A DNA stretch of 64,000 nucleotides from Saccharopolyspora shandongensis (GCF_900106995.1 NZ_FNOK01000013.1:124001-188000), one strand, 5' to 3'; counted from the stretch's first letter, positions 43,093 to 52,421 are shown. A program made the numbers and translations. Notes: generated by a model not told the origin, from the letters alone.

Positions 43093-43869
43093 CTAGAAGA
43101 CCTCCGGGCCTCGCAAGGTGGCGTCGGCGCCACCATCCACATAGATCACCTGCCCGGTCATGTGCGTGTTCCCGGTGCTGATCAGCCAGTCCAGCGCCGC
43201 GGCGATCACGCCCGGTTCCGCATACCCGTTCAGCGGCATCGGCACCGCCTCGTCCATGACCTTCTTCATCGCCTCGTCCTCGAGGAGCGGCGCCGCCATC
43301 GGGCTGAGGACCACGCCCGGCGCCACGGCGTTGAGCGGGATTCCCGCACCCGCCCAGTCCGCGGTCACGGCCGTTCGGCGCAACCACTGCGCGAGGGCCG
43401 ATTTCGACGACGGGTACAACCGGGAACCGGCCCCGCTCTCGACCGCTGCCCGCGCGCGTTCCAGCGCCGCCTGCTCGTCGTCCCGCAGGCACGCGTCGAT
43501 CACGGCCTGGTCGACCGGCTGCGTTCCGGCGATGGAGCCGACCACCGCGGCCCGCGGCTGCGGAGCGGCGGTGAGCAACGGCCGAAGGCCCGCCAGCAGC
43601 CGGACGACGCCGAAGTAGTTGACGCTCACGGCGATCGGATCGGGCAGCGAGACGCCGGCGCACGCGACCACGCCGTCCAGGCGTCCCGCGGCGAGTTCGG
43701 CCACCTCCGCCACCGCCCGGGTCCGCCCCTCGTCGGTGGACAGGTCGGCCCGGACGTCCGCGGTGTCCCGATCGACACCGATCACGGTGGCTCCCTGCGC
43801 TGTCAGCATCCCCACCAGGGCCTTGCCGATGCCCGATGCCGAGCCGGTCACGGCGATGCGGCGTGTCAT
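43093..43869 (-). CDS. 3alpha-hydroxysteroid dehydrogenase-like SDR
   Basis: The 258-residue SDR matches the Comamonas 3alpha-HSD/carbonyl reductase type: a short cofactor end (T-G-S-A-S-G-I-G), V-R-A-D-L-S-T-D-E-G-R, D-G-V-V-A-C-A-G, V-S-V-N-Y-F-G, and a helical insert of about 30 residues before the active-site Y-P-S-S-K, followed by L-N-A-V-A-P-G. This branch interconverts 3alpha-hydroxy- and 3-ketosteroids, the entry step for bile acids and androsterone. It diverges from a secreted lipase, and an operator lies at 43,975-43,989. It is the clearest pointer to 3alpha-hydroxylated substrates. Confidence 0.8.
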   Translation of the reverse strand: MTRRIAVTGSASGIGKALVGMLTAQGATVIGVDRDTADVRADLSTDEGRTRAVAEVAELAAGRLDGVVACAGVSLPDPIAVSVNYFGVVRLLAGLRPLLTAAPQPRAAVVGSIAGTQPVDQAVIDACLRDDEQAALERARAAVESGAGSRLYPSSKSALAQWLRRTAVTADWAGAGIPLNAVAPGVVLSPMAAPLLEDEAMKKVMDEAVPMPLNGYAEPGVIAAALDWLISTGNTHMTGQVIYVDGGADATLRGPEVF

Positions 43870-43974
43870 GTCCTCGTGCTCCTCCCACCAGTTCTTTCGG
43901 CCTCGCCTGGGAAATCCGGCGCAGCGGCCATCTCCGCATGCCTATCGAGTTCGCCGCGCCGCGGGATCCGGAAG

Positions 43975-43989
43975 TACCGGTGAGTGGGA
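43975..43989. promoter_or_regulatory. 15-bp operator in the 3alpha-HSD / lipase promoter
   Basis: TACCGGTGAGTGGGA is identical to the copy in the hsaA/kshA promoter and lies 76 bases before the lipase and 106 bases before the SDR. Confidence 0.6.
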
Positions 43990-44064
43990 TCGGCGGATAC
44001 CCGCCGGGTGCCGACGATGTTGTCTCTGCGGGACTTCGAACCCGACCGCCCGGGAGGAACGCCC

Positions 44065-45264
44065 GTGAACCGGCTGTCTCTAACCACCTCGCTGACCGCG
44101 CTGCTCGCGGCCGGACTGGTCGCGTCCGGTTGCGCCGCAAGCACCGGCGGCACCTCGGAACCGGCGCCCGCGGTCGCGGCGGAAGGCGGCACCCTGTCGA
44201 GCTCGGTCCCGCTGGACCACCGGCGCCTGCCCAGCGCGCAGGGCGAATGGCTGATCTCCTACACCTCCGCGGACGCCGGCGGGAAGCCCATCACGGTCTC
44301 GGGAACGGTCTCGGTGCCCAAGTCTCCCCCGCCGCAGGCGGGCTGGCCGGTGATCAGCTGGGCGCACGGCACCACCGGCACGGCCGATGTCTGCGCACCG
44401 TCCGCCGACCGGCCGGGCGGCCCGGCGCACTCCTACGTCGGGCTCGTCGACCAGACGCTGGACCGGTGGGTCGCCGCCGGCTACGTCGTGGTGCAAACCG
44501 ACTACGAAGGGCTCGGCACCCCCGGAGAGCACCCCTACCTCAACGGGCGGAGCGCGGCGAACGCGGTCACCGACATCGTCCGCGCCGCGCGCCAGGTCGA
44601 CCCCGGTGTCGGATCGGACTGGTTCGCGGTGGGGCACAGCCAGGGCGGCCACGCCGCCCTGTTCACCGCCGCAGCCGATCAGCAAGCCGCTGGACTCTCG
44701 CTGCGTGGTGCGGTGTCCATCGCGCCGGGCGGCTTCCAGACCAGCCAGACGACGACGTACTTCCAGCAGCGAACGGGCGAGCAGGGCGTCCGTGCGGCGC
44801 TGCCGTTCCTTCCCACGATGCTCATCGGTGCGGCTGCGGTCGATCCCGGAATCGTGCCCGAGCAGCTGCTCGGCGACGACGTCCGGCCGGTGCTGGACGC
44901 CGCGCGCACGACCTGCCAGGACGGGATCCGGGAGGCCGCCCCGACGGTGCGGGCGGAGCGGGTCTTCCGCGAGGGCGCGGATCTCGGCCGGCTGACGGCG
45001 TACCTGAAGTCGCAGGAACCGGAGGGCCTGGCGCTTCGCGTCCCGACCCTGGTCCTGCAGGGCACGACGGACGTGCTCGTGAGCAAGCCGGGAACCGACC
45101 AGCTGGTGAAGTCGCTGTGCGAACGCTCCCCCGCGATCGGCTACGCGGTGTACGACGGCGCGGATCACCGCCAGGTCCTCGCGGCATCCCAGCCCGCTGC
45201 GCAGCGGTTCACCGAGGATCTCCTCGCGAACCGGCAACCGGCGAACGCCTGCTCCCGGCCCTGA
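44065..45264 (+). CDS. Secreted lipase/esterase, probable lipoprotein
   Basis: The 399-residue protein has a signal segment ending V-A-S-G-C near residue 23, an acceptable lipobox, and then the LIP-type secretory lipase domain with Ser192 in G-H-S-Q-G-G-H, W-A-H-G-T-T-G near residue 95 and a late D-G-A-D-H-R-Q holding the His. GTG 44,065 follows GGGAGGAA. Actinobacterial members act on triacylglycerols and other esters. With a regulon operator in its promoter, release of steroids from esters or conjugates at the cell surface is a reasonable hypothesis. Confidence 0.8.
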   Translation: MNRLSLTTSLTALLAAGLVASGCAASTGGTSEPAPAVAAEGGTLSSSVPLDHRRLPSAQGEWLISYTSADAGGKPITVSGTVSVPKSPPPQAGWPVISWAHGTTGTADVCAPSADRPGGPAHSYVGLVDQTLDRWVAAGYVVVQTDYEGLGTPGEHPYLNGRSAANAVTDIVRAARQVDPGVGSDWFAVGHSQGGHAALFTAAADQQAAGLSLRGAVSIAPGGFQTSQTTTYFQQRTGEQGVRAALPFLPTMLIGAAAVDPGIVPEQLLGDDVRPVLDAARTTCQDGIREAAPTVRAERVFREGADLGRLTAYLKSQEPEGLALRVPTLVLQGTTDVLVSKPGTDQLVKSLCERSPAIGYAVYDGADHRQVLAASQPAAQRFTEDLLANRQPANACSRP

Positions 45265-45363
45265 ACCGGGCCACCGCGCGATCCGCAGCGAGCACGAATA
45301 CCGGACTTCGGTGGAGTATGCCTCCGAGAACGGCGCGCCCTGCCCTCGATCCAGGCTTCGTCT

Positions 45364-46041
45364 TCAAGAGATGAGGATGCCGAGACCGTCGCCGAACAGC
45401 TTCAAGCCGAGCACGAAGCACAACACCGCCATCACGGCGGTGTTGTGCCGCACGGCCCAATCTCGCCACCCGTCGAGCATGTTCTTCGCCGGCTCTCCCA
45501 TGAACAGGACGACCCCGAGCGGAGCCAGAAGTCCCAGCGAACCAATGATCACGAACACCGCCAGCGACGCGATCTGCTGCCCGATGGGAAGCCCGGCCGA
45601 GCTGATCGAGGCACCCGCGGCGAGGGTCAGCGGTGCGTTCTTGAGATTGGCCGCCGCCAGTGCCAGTCCAAGCCCGAAGATCTTGATCGGTGTGAAGCGG
45701 TCGATCGCAGCCATCCACTTCGGCAGCTGCGCCTGCGAGGCGTCGACAGACCGTCGGCGCCACTGCCGGGCACCGAGGAGGACGAGGAGCACCCCCAGTG
45801 CGAGCTTGAGACCTCCCACCCAGGTGGCCGGTTGCTGGTGGGTGGAGGCACCGGCCGGCCCGCCGATCGCCAGCATCACGGCGCCCAGCGCCGAAAGACC
45901 GACAACCCAGCCGATTGCGAACAGCGGTCCGTTGAGCCGTCCCCGCGGCGTGGCCAGGACGAGGATGATCGCGACGATCGGGAGTGGGCTGACGGCGACA
46001 CCGGCCGCCAGGCCCAGCACATCACCGAGAGCTTTACCCAA
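45364..46041 (-). CDS. GAP-family (Sap-like) membrane protein
   Basis: The 225-residue protein has about six hydrophobic spans. The first is G-L-A-A-G-V-A-V-S-P-L-P-I-V-A-I-I, typical of the GAP family. It also has K-N-A-P-L-T-L-A-A-G and ends in a glycine-rich helix. TTG 46,041 is used because GGAGG sits just upstream. Mycobacterial Gap/Sap proteins help move glycopeptidolipids or sulfolipids across the membrane. Here it lies next to haem peroxidase genes with the same orientation, 146 bases downstream of the catalase-like gene. Confidence 0.8.
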   Translation of the reverse strand: MGKALGDVLGLAAGVAVSPLPIVAIILVLATPRGRLNGPLFAIGWVVGLSALGAVMLAIGGPAGASTHQQPATWVGGLKLALGVLLVLLGARQWRRRSVDASQAQLPKWMAAIDRFTPIKIFGLGLALAAANLKNAPLTLAAGASISSAGLPIGQQIASLAVFVIIGSLGLLAPLGVVLFMGEPAKNMLDGWRDWAVRHNTAVMAVLCFVLGLKLFGDGLGILIS

Positions 46042-46187
46042 AGCGGCCTCCGGACGGGATCAGGGACGATCAGGCTGACTGGCTCCACCGAGCTGACCAC
46101 TGGTCACGCGCAAAGCCTTCTGGGCCTCCAGTTCCGAGGCGTCCGGGTAGGCACGGAGGCGCGAGCGCGCTTGGCTGCGGTGCTGGG

Positions 46188-47309
46188 CTACGGCAGCAAT
46201 TCGTCGGCGCTGCGGGGCTCTTCGCGCTGCTGCTGGTTGAGCTTGTGACGCAGTACGGAGGAGCGGCGGTAAACCTCCTTGCGCGCCCGCATGATGTTGC
46301 CCAGGGGTGCGTGTTCAGCCGTGACCCGCCACGGTGTGAAGGACAGCGCATCCATCTTCTCCAGGTTGTCTTCGCCCGAGATGTCCTGCTGCGGGATCCG
46401 CAGCTTGGCCACCGTGACGAACGGCGAGAGCTTCTCCGGCCACTCCACGGTGACGTCTTCGACCGGCATCCGCTCCAGATCGGTGCACAGCTGGACCTGG
46501 ATGTCGAACGCGTAGGGGCGCTCCCCCAGCTCGGCCACCAAAGCCGGCCGGAAGACCTCCGGCGCCGAGGCGATATCCATGGCGCGCCGGACCACCGCGT
46601 CGGCGGAGGCGGGGTCCGGGGCGAAACGCACCTTGGCGATGTAGTCGCCGTGCCGGACCGCGCCCATCGTCCAATAGCTCGACAGCAGCACGTTCACCTT
46701 GGGCAGCTGCGACAGGCGGAGGAATGCCAGAAACTCGTCCCAGGCCCAATCCTCCTGGTCGAGCGTTCCCTTTCCGGTCACGAAATCCCGGTAGAAGCGA
46801 TGCACTCCAGGGCGACCTTCCGCGAAGTAGGCCGGGGCCTGGAGGAACAGGTCCTGGATGAACAGGTAGTGCTCGACCGTGTTGCAGAAGAAGATCGGCG
46901 CATTGATGTTGGCGTAGTCGAAAGTGCGCGTGTCAGGCTCGTCCTCCAGCAGAGTCGGACCGTCGATGTCGAAGATCTTCAGCGCCAGTCCGGTCGCCGC
47001 GCCGAGCCGCGCGTCGGCCCCGGCGTGGGGCGAACCATTGGAGAAGCGGATGAGCGCCCCATGCCTTCCCGGCGCGGCATAAACACCCTGCGCGTACTCG
47101 GCGGGCAGCCCGCCCAGGATCTCGACTTCCCCCCGGACCAGTCCATATCCCTTGGCATGCGCGTCGCGGACAGCCCGGCCGGTGCCCTCGGATTCGACCG
47201 ATTCGGCAATGTAGCGCTCCGTCTTCCCGATCACCGTCTGCAGGTTCTGGTCGAACTGGGGATCAGCGACTTCGACGTCCCGCGTGTATGGGATGAACCC
47301 TGTTGCCAT
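46188..47309 (-). CDS. Catalase-related haem protein (y4iL-like)
   Basis: At 373 residues this is shorter than a true catalase. It keeps the core pattern A-K-G-Y-G-L-V-R-G, A-L-I-R-F-S-N-G-S, G-L-A-L-K-I-F-D and, near the C-terminus, R-A-R-K-E-V-Y, an R-x-x-x-Y proximal haem-ligand motif. Relatives in this branch (y4iL-like, allene-oxide-synthase-like) act on fatty-acid hydroperoxides and not chiefly on hydrogen peroxide. It follows the Dyp gene after 100 bases in the same direction, so the two probably share transcription. Confidence 0.8.
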   Translation of the reverse strand: MATGFIPYTRDVEVADPQFDQNLQTVIGKTERYIAESVESEGTGRAVRDAHAKGYGLVRGEVEILGGLPAEYAQGVYAAPGRHGALIRFSNGSPHAGADARLGAATGLALKIFDIDGPTLLEDEPDTRTFDYANINAPIFFCNTVEHYLFIQDLFLQAPAYFAEGRPGVHRFYRDFVTGKGTLDQEDWAWDEFLAFLRLSQLPKVNVLLSSYWTMGAVRHGDYIAKVRFAPDPASADAVVRRAMDIASAPEVFRPALVAELGERPYAFDIQVQLCTDLERMPVEDVTVEWPEKLSPFVTVAKLRIPQQDISGEDNLEKMDALSFTPWRVTAEHAPLGNIMRARKEVYRRSSVLRHKLNQQQREEPRSADELLP

Positions 47310-47409
47310 GATCTCGACCTTCCTTCGTCATGCGGTCGATGAACCGCCCGGCCAGCACTGCGGGTCGGCGACGAGAGCGCGGACCGAGGAGGTGAATCGG
47401 TCCTGGTAC

Positions 47410-48762
47410 TCAGTTCTCCAGCTCGGAGAGCCAGCGCAGGGCACGCAGGCCGGGAAGGAAGCAATACTCCCCACCGCGAGTGACGACGAAGCTCGGCAAG
47501 TTCTGCAGGCGGCGCCGGACCGGCTTCCCCGGGATGGTGACGCTGCCCGTTCCGCCGTGGTGCCCGGCCACCGGATCCTTCTCCCCAGGGAACCCGATGA
47601 AGTTGCCATCGTTGACCCACTCGGACTTGATGAACTCGAACTGCCGGTCCAGGTGGGCGCAGATGAAGACCCCGACGAGTCCACGATCGGCGCCGTCGTC
47701 TTCGAGCACGCCCTCCGGCAGCGGCGGGCCGTAGCTGGTACCGCGACGGATGATGCGGTGCATCCGCGCCACCCCGATGATGTTGGCATCGCGCGGGTTC
47801 ACCCGCCGGATATGCGCACCAGCGGGACACTTGAAGCCGCGATCGTCGTCCTTCCGGTAGAGGAAGTCGTTGTTGCGGCGCGGATCCGCGGCCAACTCCG
47901 CATCATCGTGCTCCGGGGAGAGGGTCAGCGGTGCCCCGCTCGGCCAGCGTCCGATCATCTTCGCCCCCAGCAACGCCTCCTCCTCGGGACTGGAGGTGTT
48001 CGCGCGCAGGTACTGCCGCCAGGCCGCAACCTTGGTGTGAAGCTTGCGCACAGCCAGGTAGGTCCCGTTGCGCCCCAGGACCTCGGGCCGCGGCATGGGC
48101 GGCAGGTTTCCGGTCTCATCGGGGTAGCCGAGGATGAACTCACCGGCCTTGAGAGGGGCTTCGTGCGGATTGGAGCCGGGAATCCCGACCCCCTCGATGC
48201 TCGGATGGCTGATGCCGTCGCGAAAGCCGAAGGAGGTGCGGCCGGTGGGGAGCTGCTGGACCTCCTGCTGCCAGATCACCTCGACACCGGGTGTCTCCCG
48301 AAGGGCGGCGCGTTCTCGCTCCAGCGCCTTCTCCAGGCTCGCCGCATCGGGCGCGAGCGCACTCACCGCGATATGAACATCAGGGGTTCCGAACGGCGGC
48401 TCCCACTGGGCCGGATCATTCTCGCCGACGTCGCCGATCACAGCGGCCCGCGCCGCCATGCCCTGCCGGAACGGAAGCGGGAAACTGTCGAGCGACTCCT
48501 GGGGAACCCCGAGGGCGCGTAGTCCCTGGTAGGTAAAGGCCACGGCCACCCAGGCACCTTGACTCGGATCGACGCTGGGGAGCCCTGCATCGATCGCCGG
48601 GAGCAGCCGCCGCAGCAGGGCACGCCCGGCTAGGCGGTCGTCAACGCGCAGGAAGAAAAACCTGCCGACGTACGGCACCGGCCGGGGACGAAGCGCTCCG
48701 CTCTGGACATCATCGATCTCGACGCTCACGCTCGGTGTACTGCTGTTTTCCGCTGCGTCCAT
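47410..48762 (-). CDS. Dyp-type peroxidase
   Basis: The 450-residue protein has the family's distal motif G-F-R-D-G near residue 180 and the proximal haem His in C-P-A-G-A-H-I-R-R-V-N-P near residue 310, followed by R-R-G-T-S-Y-G and D-R-G-L-V-G-V-F-I-C. There is no Tat signal, so this is a cytoplasmic or encapsulin-independent form. Dyp peroxidases oxidise bulky substrates or porphyrins with peroxide. It forms a unit with the catalase-like protein and, 189 bases upstream, an unknown gene. Confidence 0.9.
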   Translation of the reverse strand: MDAAENSSTPSVSVEIDDVQSGALRPRPVPYVGRFFFLRVDDRLAGRALLRRLLPAIDAGLPSVDPSQGAWVAVAFTYQGLRALGVPQESLDSFPLPFRQGMAARAAVIGDVGENDPAQWEPPFGTPDVHIAVSALAPDAASLEKALERERAALRETPGVEVIWQQEVQQLPTGRTSFGFRDGISHPSIEGVGIPGSNPHEAPLKAGEFILGYPDETGNLPPMPRPEVLGRNGTYLAVRKLHTKVAAWRQYLRANTSSPEEEALLGAKMIGRWPSGAPLTLSPEHDDAELAADPRRNNDFLYRKDDDRGFKCPAGAHIRRVNPRDANIIGVARMHRIIRRGTSYGPPLPEGVLEDDGADRGLVGVFICAHLDRQFEFIKSEWVNDGNFIGFPGEKDPVAGHHGGTGSVTIPGKPVRRRLQNLPSFVVTRGGEYCFLPGLRALRWLSELEN

Positions 48763-48951
48763 GACCGTAGCGCCCCCGTATCAGGTCTCCGCACAACTCG
48801 GATGTCGCCGCGCGGCTGGCACGCACTCCCACCCGCCACTGCGGCCTGGCTTGCCCATTCCACGCCCCGGTCGACCGCCGAGGCCTTGGCACCACAACCC
48901 GCCGATCACCCGAAGAGCACCTGTGATCGACTCGGGGAGGGTTCCTCGGCG

Positions 48952-49533
48952 TCAGCCCGCGGCTTCGTCGAGCAGCTTCTGGAAGGCCGGCGTGGCCAGC
49001 AGCGCCGCGTTGGCCGGATCGTCGAGCGCCGCCCGGAACTCGGGGGTGTCGAGCACCGCCTGGAACGCCTCGTTCACGCGTTGGTTCTTCCAGATCTGCT
49101 GGACGGTGAGATCGGGGTAGGAGCTGATGAAGAATTCCGCAGGCGCCTGGTGGGCGACGAACCAGTCCTTCACGCTGGGATCGGCGATGCCGGGGAACCC
49201 TTCCGCGTGCGAGAAGATCTTCTCGAAGTTCGCCCCGACAACCGTCTTGGCGAAGTCATCGATGTAGGTGTCCCAGGACCCGTCGAACACGCTGGCGAAC
49301 ATGTGCCGGGTATCGTCATCGAAGATCGCATGCCGTGCGTCGTGCAACGTGCCGATCTCATTCAACGCTGCTCGATTCTGCTCCTTGGACGATCCGCTCC
49401 TAAGGTCGTCGAGGTCCTTGCGCAGCGCATCCGCGTGGCCCGGCTTGATCTTCGTGAAAACCGTGAACTCGCTGCACACCCCATCCGCCATGCCCGGCCG
49501 CTCCGGCTGAGCTGACTGAGTCGCTTCCGTCAT
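48952..49533 (-). CDS. Uncharacterised protein upstream of the Dyp/catalase-like genes
   Basis: The 193-residue protein begins with a polar segment and then F-T-V-F-T-K-I-K-P-G-H-A-D-A-L-R, H-D-A-R-H-A-I-F-D-D and M-F-A-S-V-F-D-G-S-W-D-T-Y-I-D-D-F-A. This reads like one or two ferredoxin-like (dimeric alpha/beta barrel) repeats of the kind found in chlorite-dismutase/Dyp relatives. The C-terminal 40 residues are helical. I do not know the family by name. Its place ahead of Dyp and the catalase-like gene suggests a shared oxidative function. Start ATG 49,533 follows GGAGGGACTCC-type sequence. Confidence 0.7.
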   Translation of the reverse strand: MTEATQSAQPERPGMADGVCSEFTVFTKIKPGHADALRKDLDDLRSGSSKEQNRAALNEIGTLHDARHAIFDDDTRHMFASVFDGSWDTYIDDFAKTVVGANFEKIFSHAEGFPGIADPSVKDWFVAHQAPAEFFISSYPDLTVQQIWKNQRVNEAFQAVLDTPEFRAALDDPANAALLATPAFQKLLDEAAG

Positions 49534-49793
49534 CGGAGTCCCTCCTCCGTGCTCATCAGGGAGCCTGGTGCCCCGCAAGCGGCCATGCGCCCTTGTGCTC
49601 CAGGCTTGGGCAGGCGTTGTGGCCGAGCAAGAGCCAAAAGCCCTCCTCCCGCCTCGCTGACGAGCACCACGGCCGAGATGGCCCTGAACACCTCTGGCCC
49701 ACCGCACGTCCCGATGAGCCCCACCGGCCACACCGCCGACACCCGCGCGGCTCTTGCCGACCTCCGTCCCTTGTGGACCAGTGTGGCGGCGTA

Positions 49794-50633
49794 TTACGGC
49801 GCCCCGGGAAGGTGGTCGAGGCGGTCGCGTTGGGCACCGGTCAGGTGGAGCCGTTCCGCGGCGAGGTTCTCCTCCAGGTGATCGATCCGGGCCGTGCCCG
49901 GGATCGGGAGGACGACCGGCGAGCGGTCGAGGAGCCAGGCCAGCGCCACCTGGGTGGGAGTGGCGTCGAGTTCCGCGGCCACGGCGGCGACCTCGGCCCT
50001 CGCCCCCGACCCGCCCCAGGCGACGGGGCGCCACGGCAGGAACGCGATCCCGGCCGCATCGCATGCCTCCAGGACCGGATCGTGCTCGCGGTCGAGCAGG
50101 TTGTAGCGGTTCTGCACGCTTGCGATCTCGACGATCTGCCGCGCCTGGTCGAGCTCCCCGGCGGTGACCTCCGACAGCCCGATCCGGGCGATCTTGCCCT
50201 CGTCCCGCAGGTCTCGCAGCGTCCCGACCTGGTCGGCGAGCGGTGTCCCTGGGTCGATGCGGTGCAGCTGGAGCAGCTCGATCCGCTCGACGCGCAGCCG
50301 GCGCAGTGCCCGGTCGACCTGATCGCGCAGCACGGCCGGGCGCCCGTTGAGCTCCCACTCGCCGGAGGCCTCCGAGCGGGCGACGCCGATCTTGGTGGTG
50401 ATGAGCAGCTCGTCCGGGTAGGGGTGCAGCGCTTCGGCCAGGAGCTCCTCGTTGGCTCCCCCGCCGTACATGTACGCGGTGTCGATCAGCGTGACGCCCA
50501 GCTCCACGGCCCGCCGGGCGACCGCGAGAGAGGCCTCGCGGGCCGGGCCCGGCTCCGTCGGCAAGTGCATGGCCCCGAATCCGAGCCGCCGTACTTCCAG
50601 ATCCCCATCGAAACGAAACACAGTCGATGACAA
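49794..50633 (-). CDS. Aldo/keto reductase
   Basis: The 279-residue (beta/alpha)8 reductase has L-G-F-G-A-M near residue 17, D-T-A-Y-M-Y-G-G-G with the catalytic Asp and Tyr, T-T-K-I-G with the Lys, and L-H-R near residue 110. P-I-P-G-T-A-R lies near the C-terminus. It reduces aldehydes or ketones with NADPH. The TTG at 50,633 follows a GGGAG site, and GTG 50,621 is also possible. The same frame remains open upstream to an ATG at 50,798, giving a hydrophobic 55-residue extension (see findings). No operon partner is apparent. Confidence 0.82.
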   Translation of the reverse strand: MSSTVFRFDGDLEVRRLGFGAMHLPTEPGPAREASLAVARRAVELGVTLIDTAYMYGGGANEELLAEALHPYPDELLITTKIGVARSEASGEWELNGRPAVLRDQVDRALRRLRVERIELLQLHRIDPGTPLADQVGTLRDLRDEGKIARIGLSEVTAGELDQARQIVEIASVQNRYNLLDREHDPVLEACDAAGIAFLPWRPVAWGGSGARAEVAAVAAELDATPTQVALAWLLDRSPVVLPIPGTARIDHLEENLAAERLHLTGAQRDRLDHLPGAP

Positions 50634-50897
50634 GCTCTTTCTCTCCCTCTGTCGAGGGGCAACGCTAACAGCAACCCGATCACCGACACAGGTACTCAGT
50701 GCAACGCCCTGGATGAGCGCGGCCGCGCCGATGACCGTCACGACTCCGCCGATCCGCGTGGTCGTCCTGCTCGTCGCGACTTCTGCAGATGTGCTCATCG
50801 TTGAGATCTTTCTGAGAGTTGCGGGGAAAACGGCGCGATCGACCCGCGCGATCGATCGTTTTCGAGATAGCAGTGCCAAATTCGGCGGGGAGTGCGC

Positions 50898-51065
50898 TCA
50901 GCGGGAGTCGCGGACCGCGTCGGCCACGGCGGCTCCGAGCTCCGCGGTCGTGCTTCGCCACCCAGATCCGGCGTGAGCCGCGGTCAGCACCCGCACGCCC
51001 TCGGGCACGACCTCCTTCCCGATGCCGTCGCCGGGGATCACGGCAATGCGATACGTAGTGGTCAT
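50898..51065 (-). pseudogene. Miniaturised isopropylmalate/tartrate dehydrogenase relic
   Basis: The 55-residue frame, with a good GGAGG ribosome site, starts T-Y-R-I-A-V-I-P-G-D-G-I-G-K-E-V-V-P-E-G, the unmistakable N-terminus of a beta-decarboxylating dehydrogenase. After about 30 residues it joins a tail, S-T-T-A-E-L-G-A-A-V-A-D-A-V-R, that resembles the C-terminal helix of the same family. Roughly 300 central codons, including all substrate and most cofactor residues, are missing, and the reading frame is preserved. It diverges from the threonine-synthase-like gene, with which a full-length copy may once have worked. Confidence 0.75.
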
Positions 51066-51248
51066 GGTGGAATTCCTCCGGTGGCCGCATTTTCCTTGCG
51101 GCGCAGTCGAAATGGGCTTTCGCCGGCGGATCGGCCGAACCTCGCCCCGCGTCCCACGGGCGATTTCCAGGTAGCGTAGGACGCACGAAGTGGACCCAAA
51201 AGACCTGATTCGGCACAACAGTGTTGCGCGAGACGAAAGAAGGACGCC

Positions 51249-52421
51249 GTGGATCTGCCGGAGCTCGACGATCTGCAGTTCTTCGACGGCGTCGCCCGCT
51301 CGGCCGAGCTGATCGATCGCACCGGCCGCCGCTACCCGATCGACGAGCCGCGCTGGTGCGGCGACGACGGATCTCCCCTGCTGGTCGAGCCGCTGCCCGG
51401 CATCACCCGCGAACGCATCGACTCGAGCGTGCGTTCGCAATGGCGCTACGCCGCCGCGCTCGCTCTGCCCGACACCCCGGCGGTCAGCCTCGGCGAGGGG
51501 CTGACCCCGTTGCTGCACCGCCGGTTGGCCGGGCTCGACGTCGCGGTCAAGTCCGAGTCGGCCAACCCCACGGCCAGCTTCAAGGACCGCGGCACCTCGG
51601 TGATGATCAGCACCCTGCGCGCGCAGGGCGTCCCCGCGGTACTGGAGGACTCCAGCGGCAACGGCGGCTCGTCCGTCGCCGCGTACTGCGCGGCGGCCGG
51701 GATCGACGCGCAGATCCTCGCCCCCGAGTCGACGTCCCCGGCCAAGATCCTGCAGAGCCGGATCCACGGCGCGTCGGTCGAACTCGTGCCCGGCAGCCGG
51801 CAGGACACCGCCGACGAGGCGCTCCGCCGGTCGGGCGAACGCTTCTACGCCAGCCACAACTGGCACCCGCACTTCCTCGACGGCATCAAGCTCATCGCCT
51901 ACGAGATCTGGGAGGACCTCGGTTTCACCGCCCCGTCCGCGGTGGTCGTCCCGGCCGGCGCGGGGAGCCTGGTACTGGGCTGCGCCGCGGGCTTCGGGGA
52001 GCTGCACCGGGCGGGCGAGATCGACCGGGTGCCGCGCTTGCTGGTCAGCCAGCCGGAGCGGTGCAGCCCGCTGGTGCGGGCGTTCGACTCCGGCGCGGAC
52101 GGCGTCGAACCGGCCGAATGGGCCCCGACGCTCGCCGAGGGAACGTCCATCGCGCACCCCGTGCGCGACCAGGAGGTGCTGCGCGCGATCCGCGCCAGCG
52201 GAGGCGCGATGACCGCGGTGCCCGAGGAAGAACTGCGCCCGGCGACGCTCGCCCTGGCGAGGACCGGCCTCTACGCCGAACCCACGAGCGCCCAGGTGGT
52301 GCCCGCCCTCGAACGGTTCGCGCGCGACGGCCACCTCACCGGCGACGACGTCGTCGTCGCGGTGCTGACCGGCTCGGGACTCAAGGCGAGCACCGCGATG
52401 GCCCGGCTGCTGGACGACTGA
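51249..52421 (+). CDS. Threonine-synthase-like PLP enzyme
   Basis: The 390-residue fold-type II PLP protein has its lysine in N-P-T-A-S-F-K-D-R-G near residue 114, S-S-G-N-G-G-S-S near 140 for cofactor phosphate or carboxylate binding, and V-V-P-A-G-A-G-S near 235. A short zinc-ribbon-like N-terminus (W-C-G-D-D-G) is present but has only one Cys. GTG 51,249 follows AAGGA. Family members include threonine synthase and related lyases. An isolated copy next to a dehydrogenase relic suggests a catabolic or secondary function and not the housekeeping ThrC. Confidence 0.75.
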   Translation: MDLPELDDLQFFDGVARSAELIDRTGRRYPIDEPRWCGDDGSPLLVEPLPGITRERIDSSVRSQWRYAAALALPDTPAVSLGEGLTPLLHRRLAGLDVAVKSESANPTASFKDRGTSVMISTLRAQGVPAVLEDSSGNGGSSVAAYCAAAGIDAQILAPESTSPAKILQSRIHGASVELVPGSRQDTADEALRRSGERFYASHNWHPHFLDGIKLIAYEIWEDLGFTAPSAVVVPAGAGSLVLGCAAGFGELHRAGEIDRVPRLLVSQPERCSPLVRAFDSGADGVEPAEWAPTLAEGTSIAHPVRDQEVLRAIRASGGAMTAVPEEELRPATLALARTGLYAEPTSAQVVPALERFARDGHLTGDDVVVAVLTGSGLKASTAMARLLDD

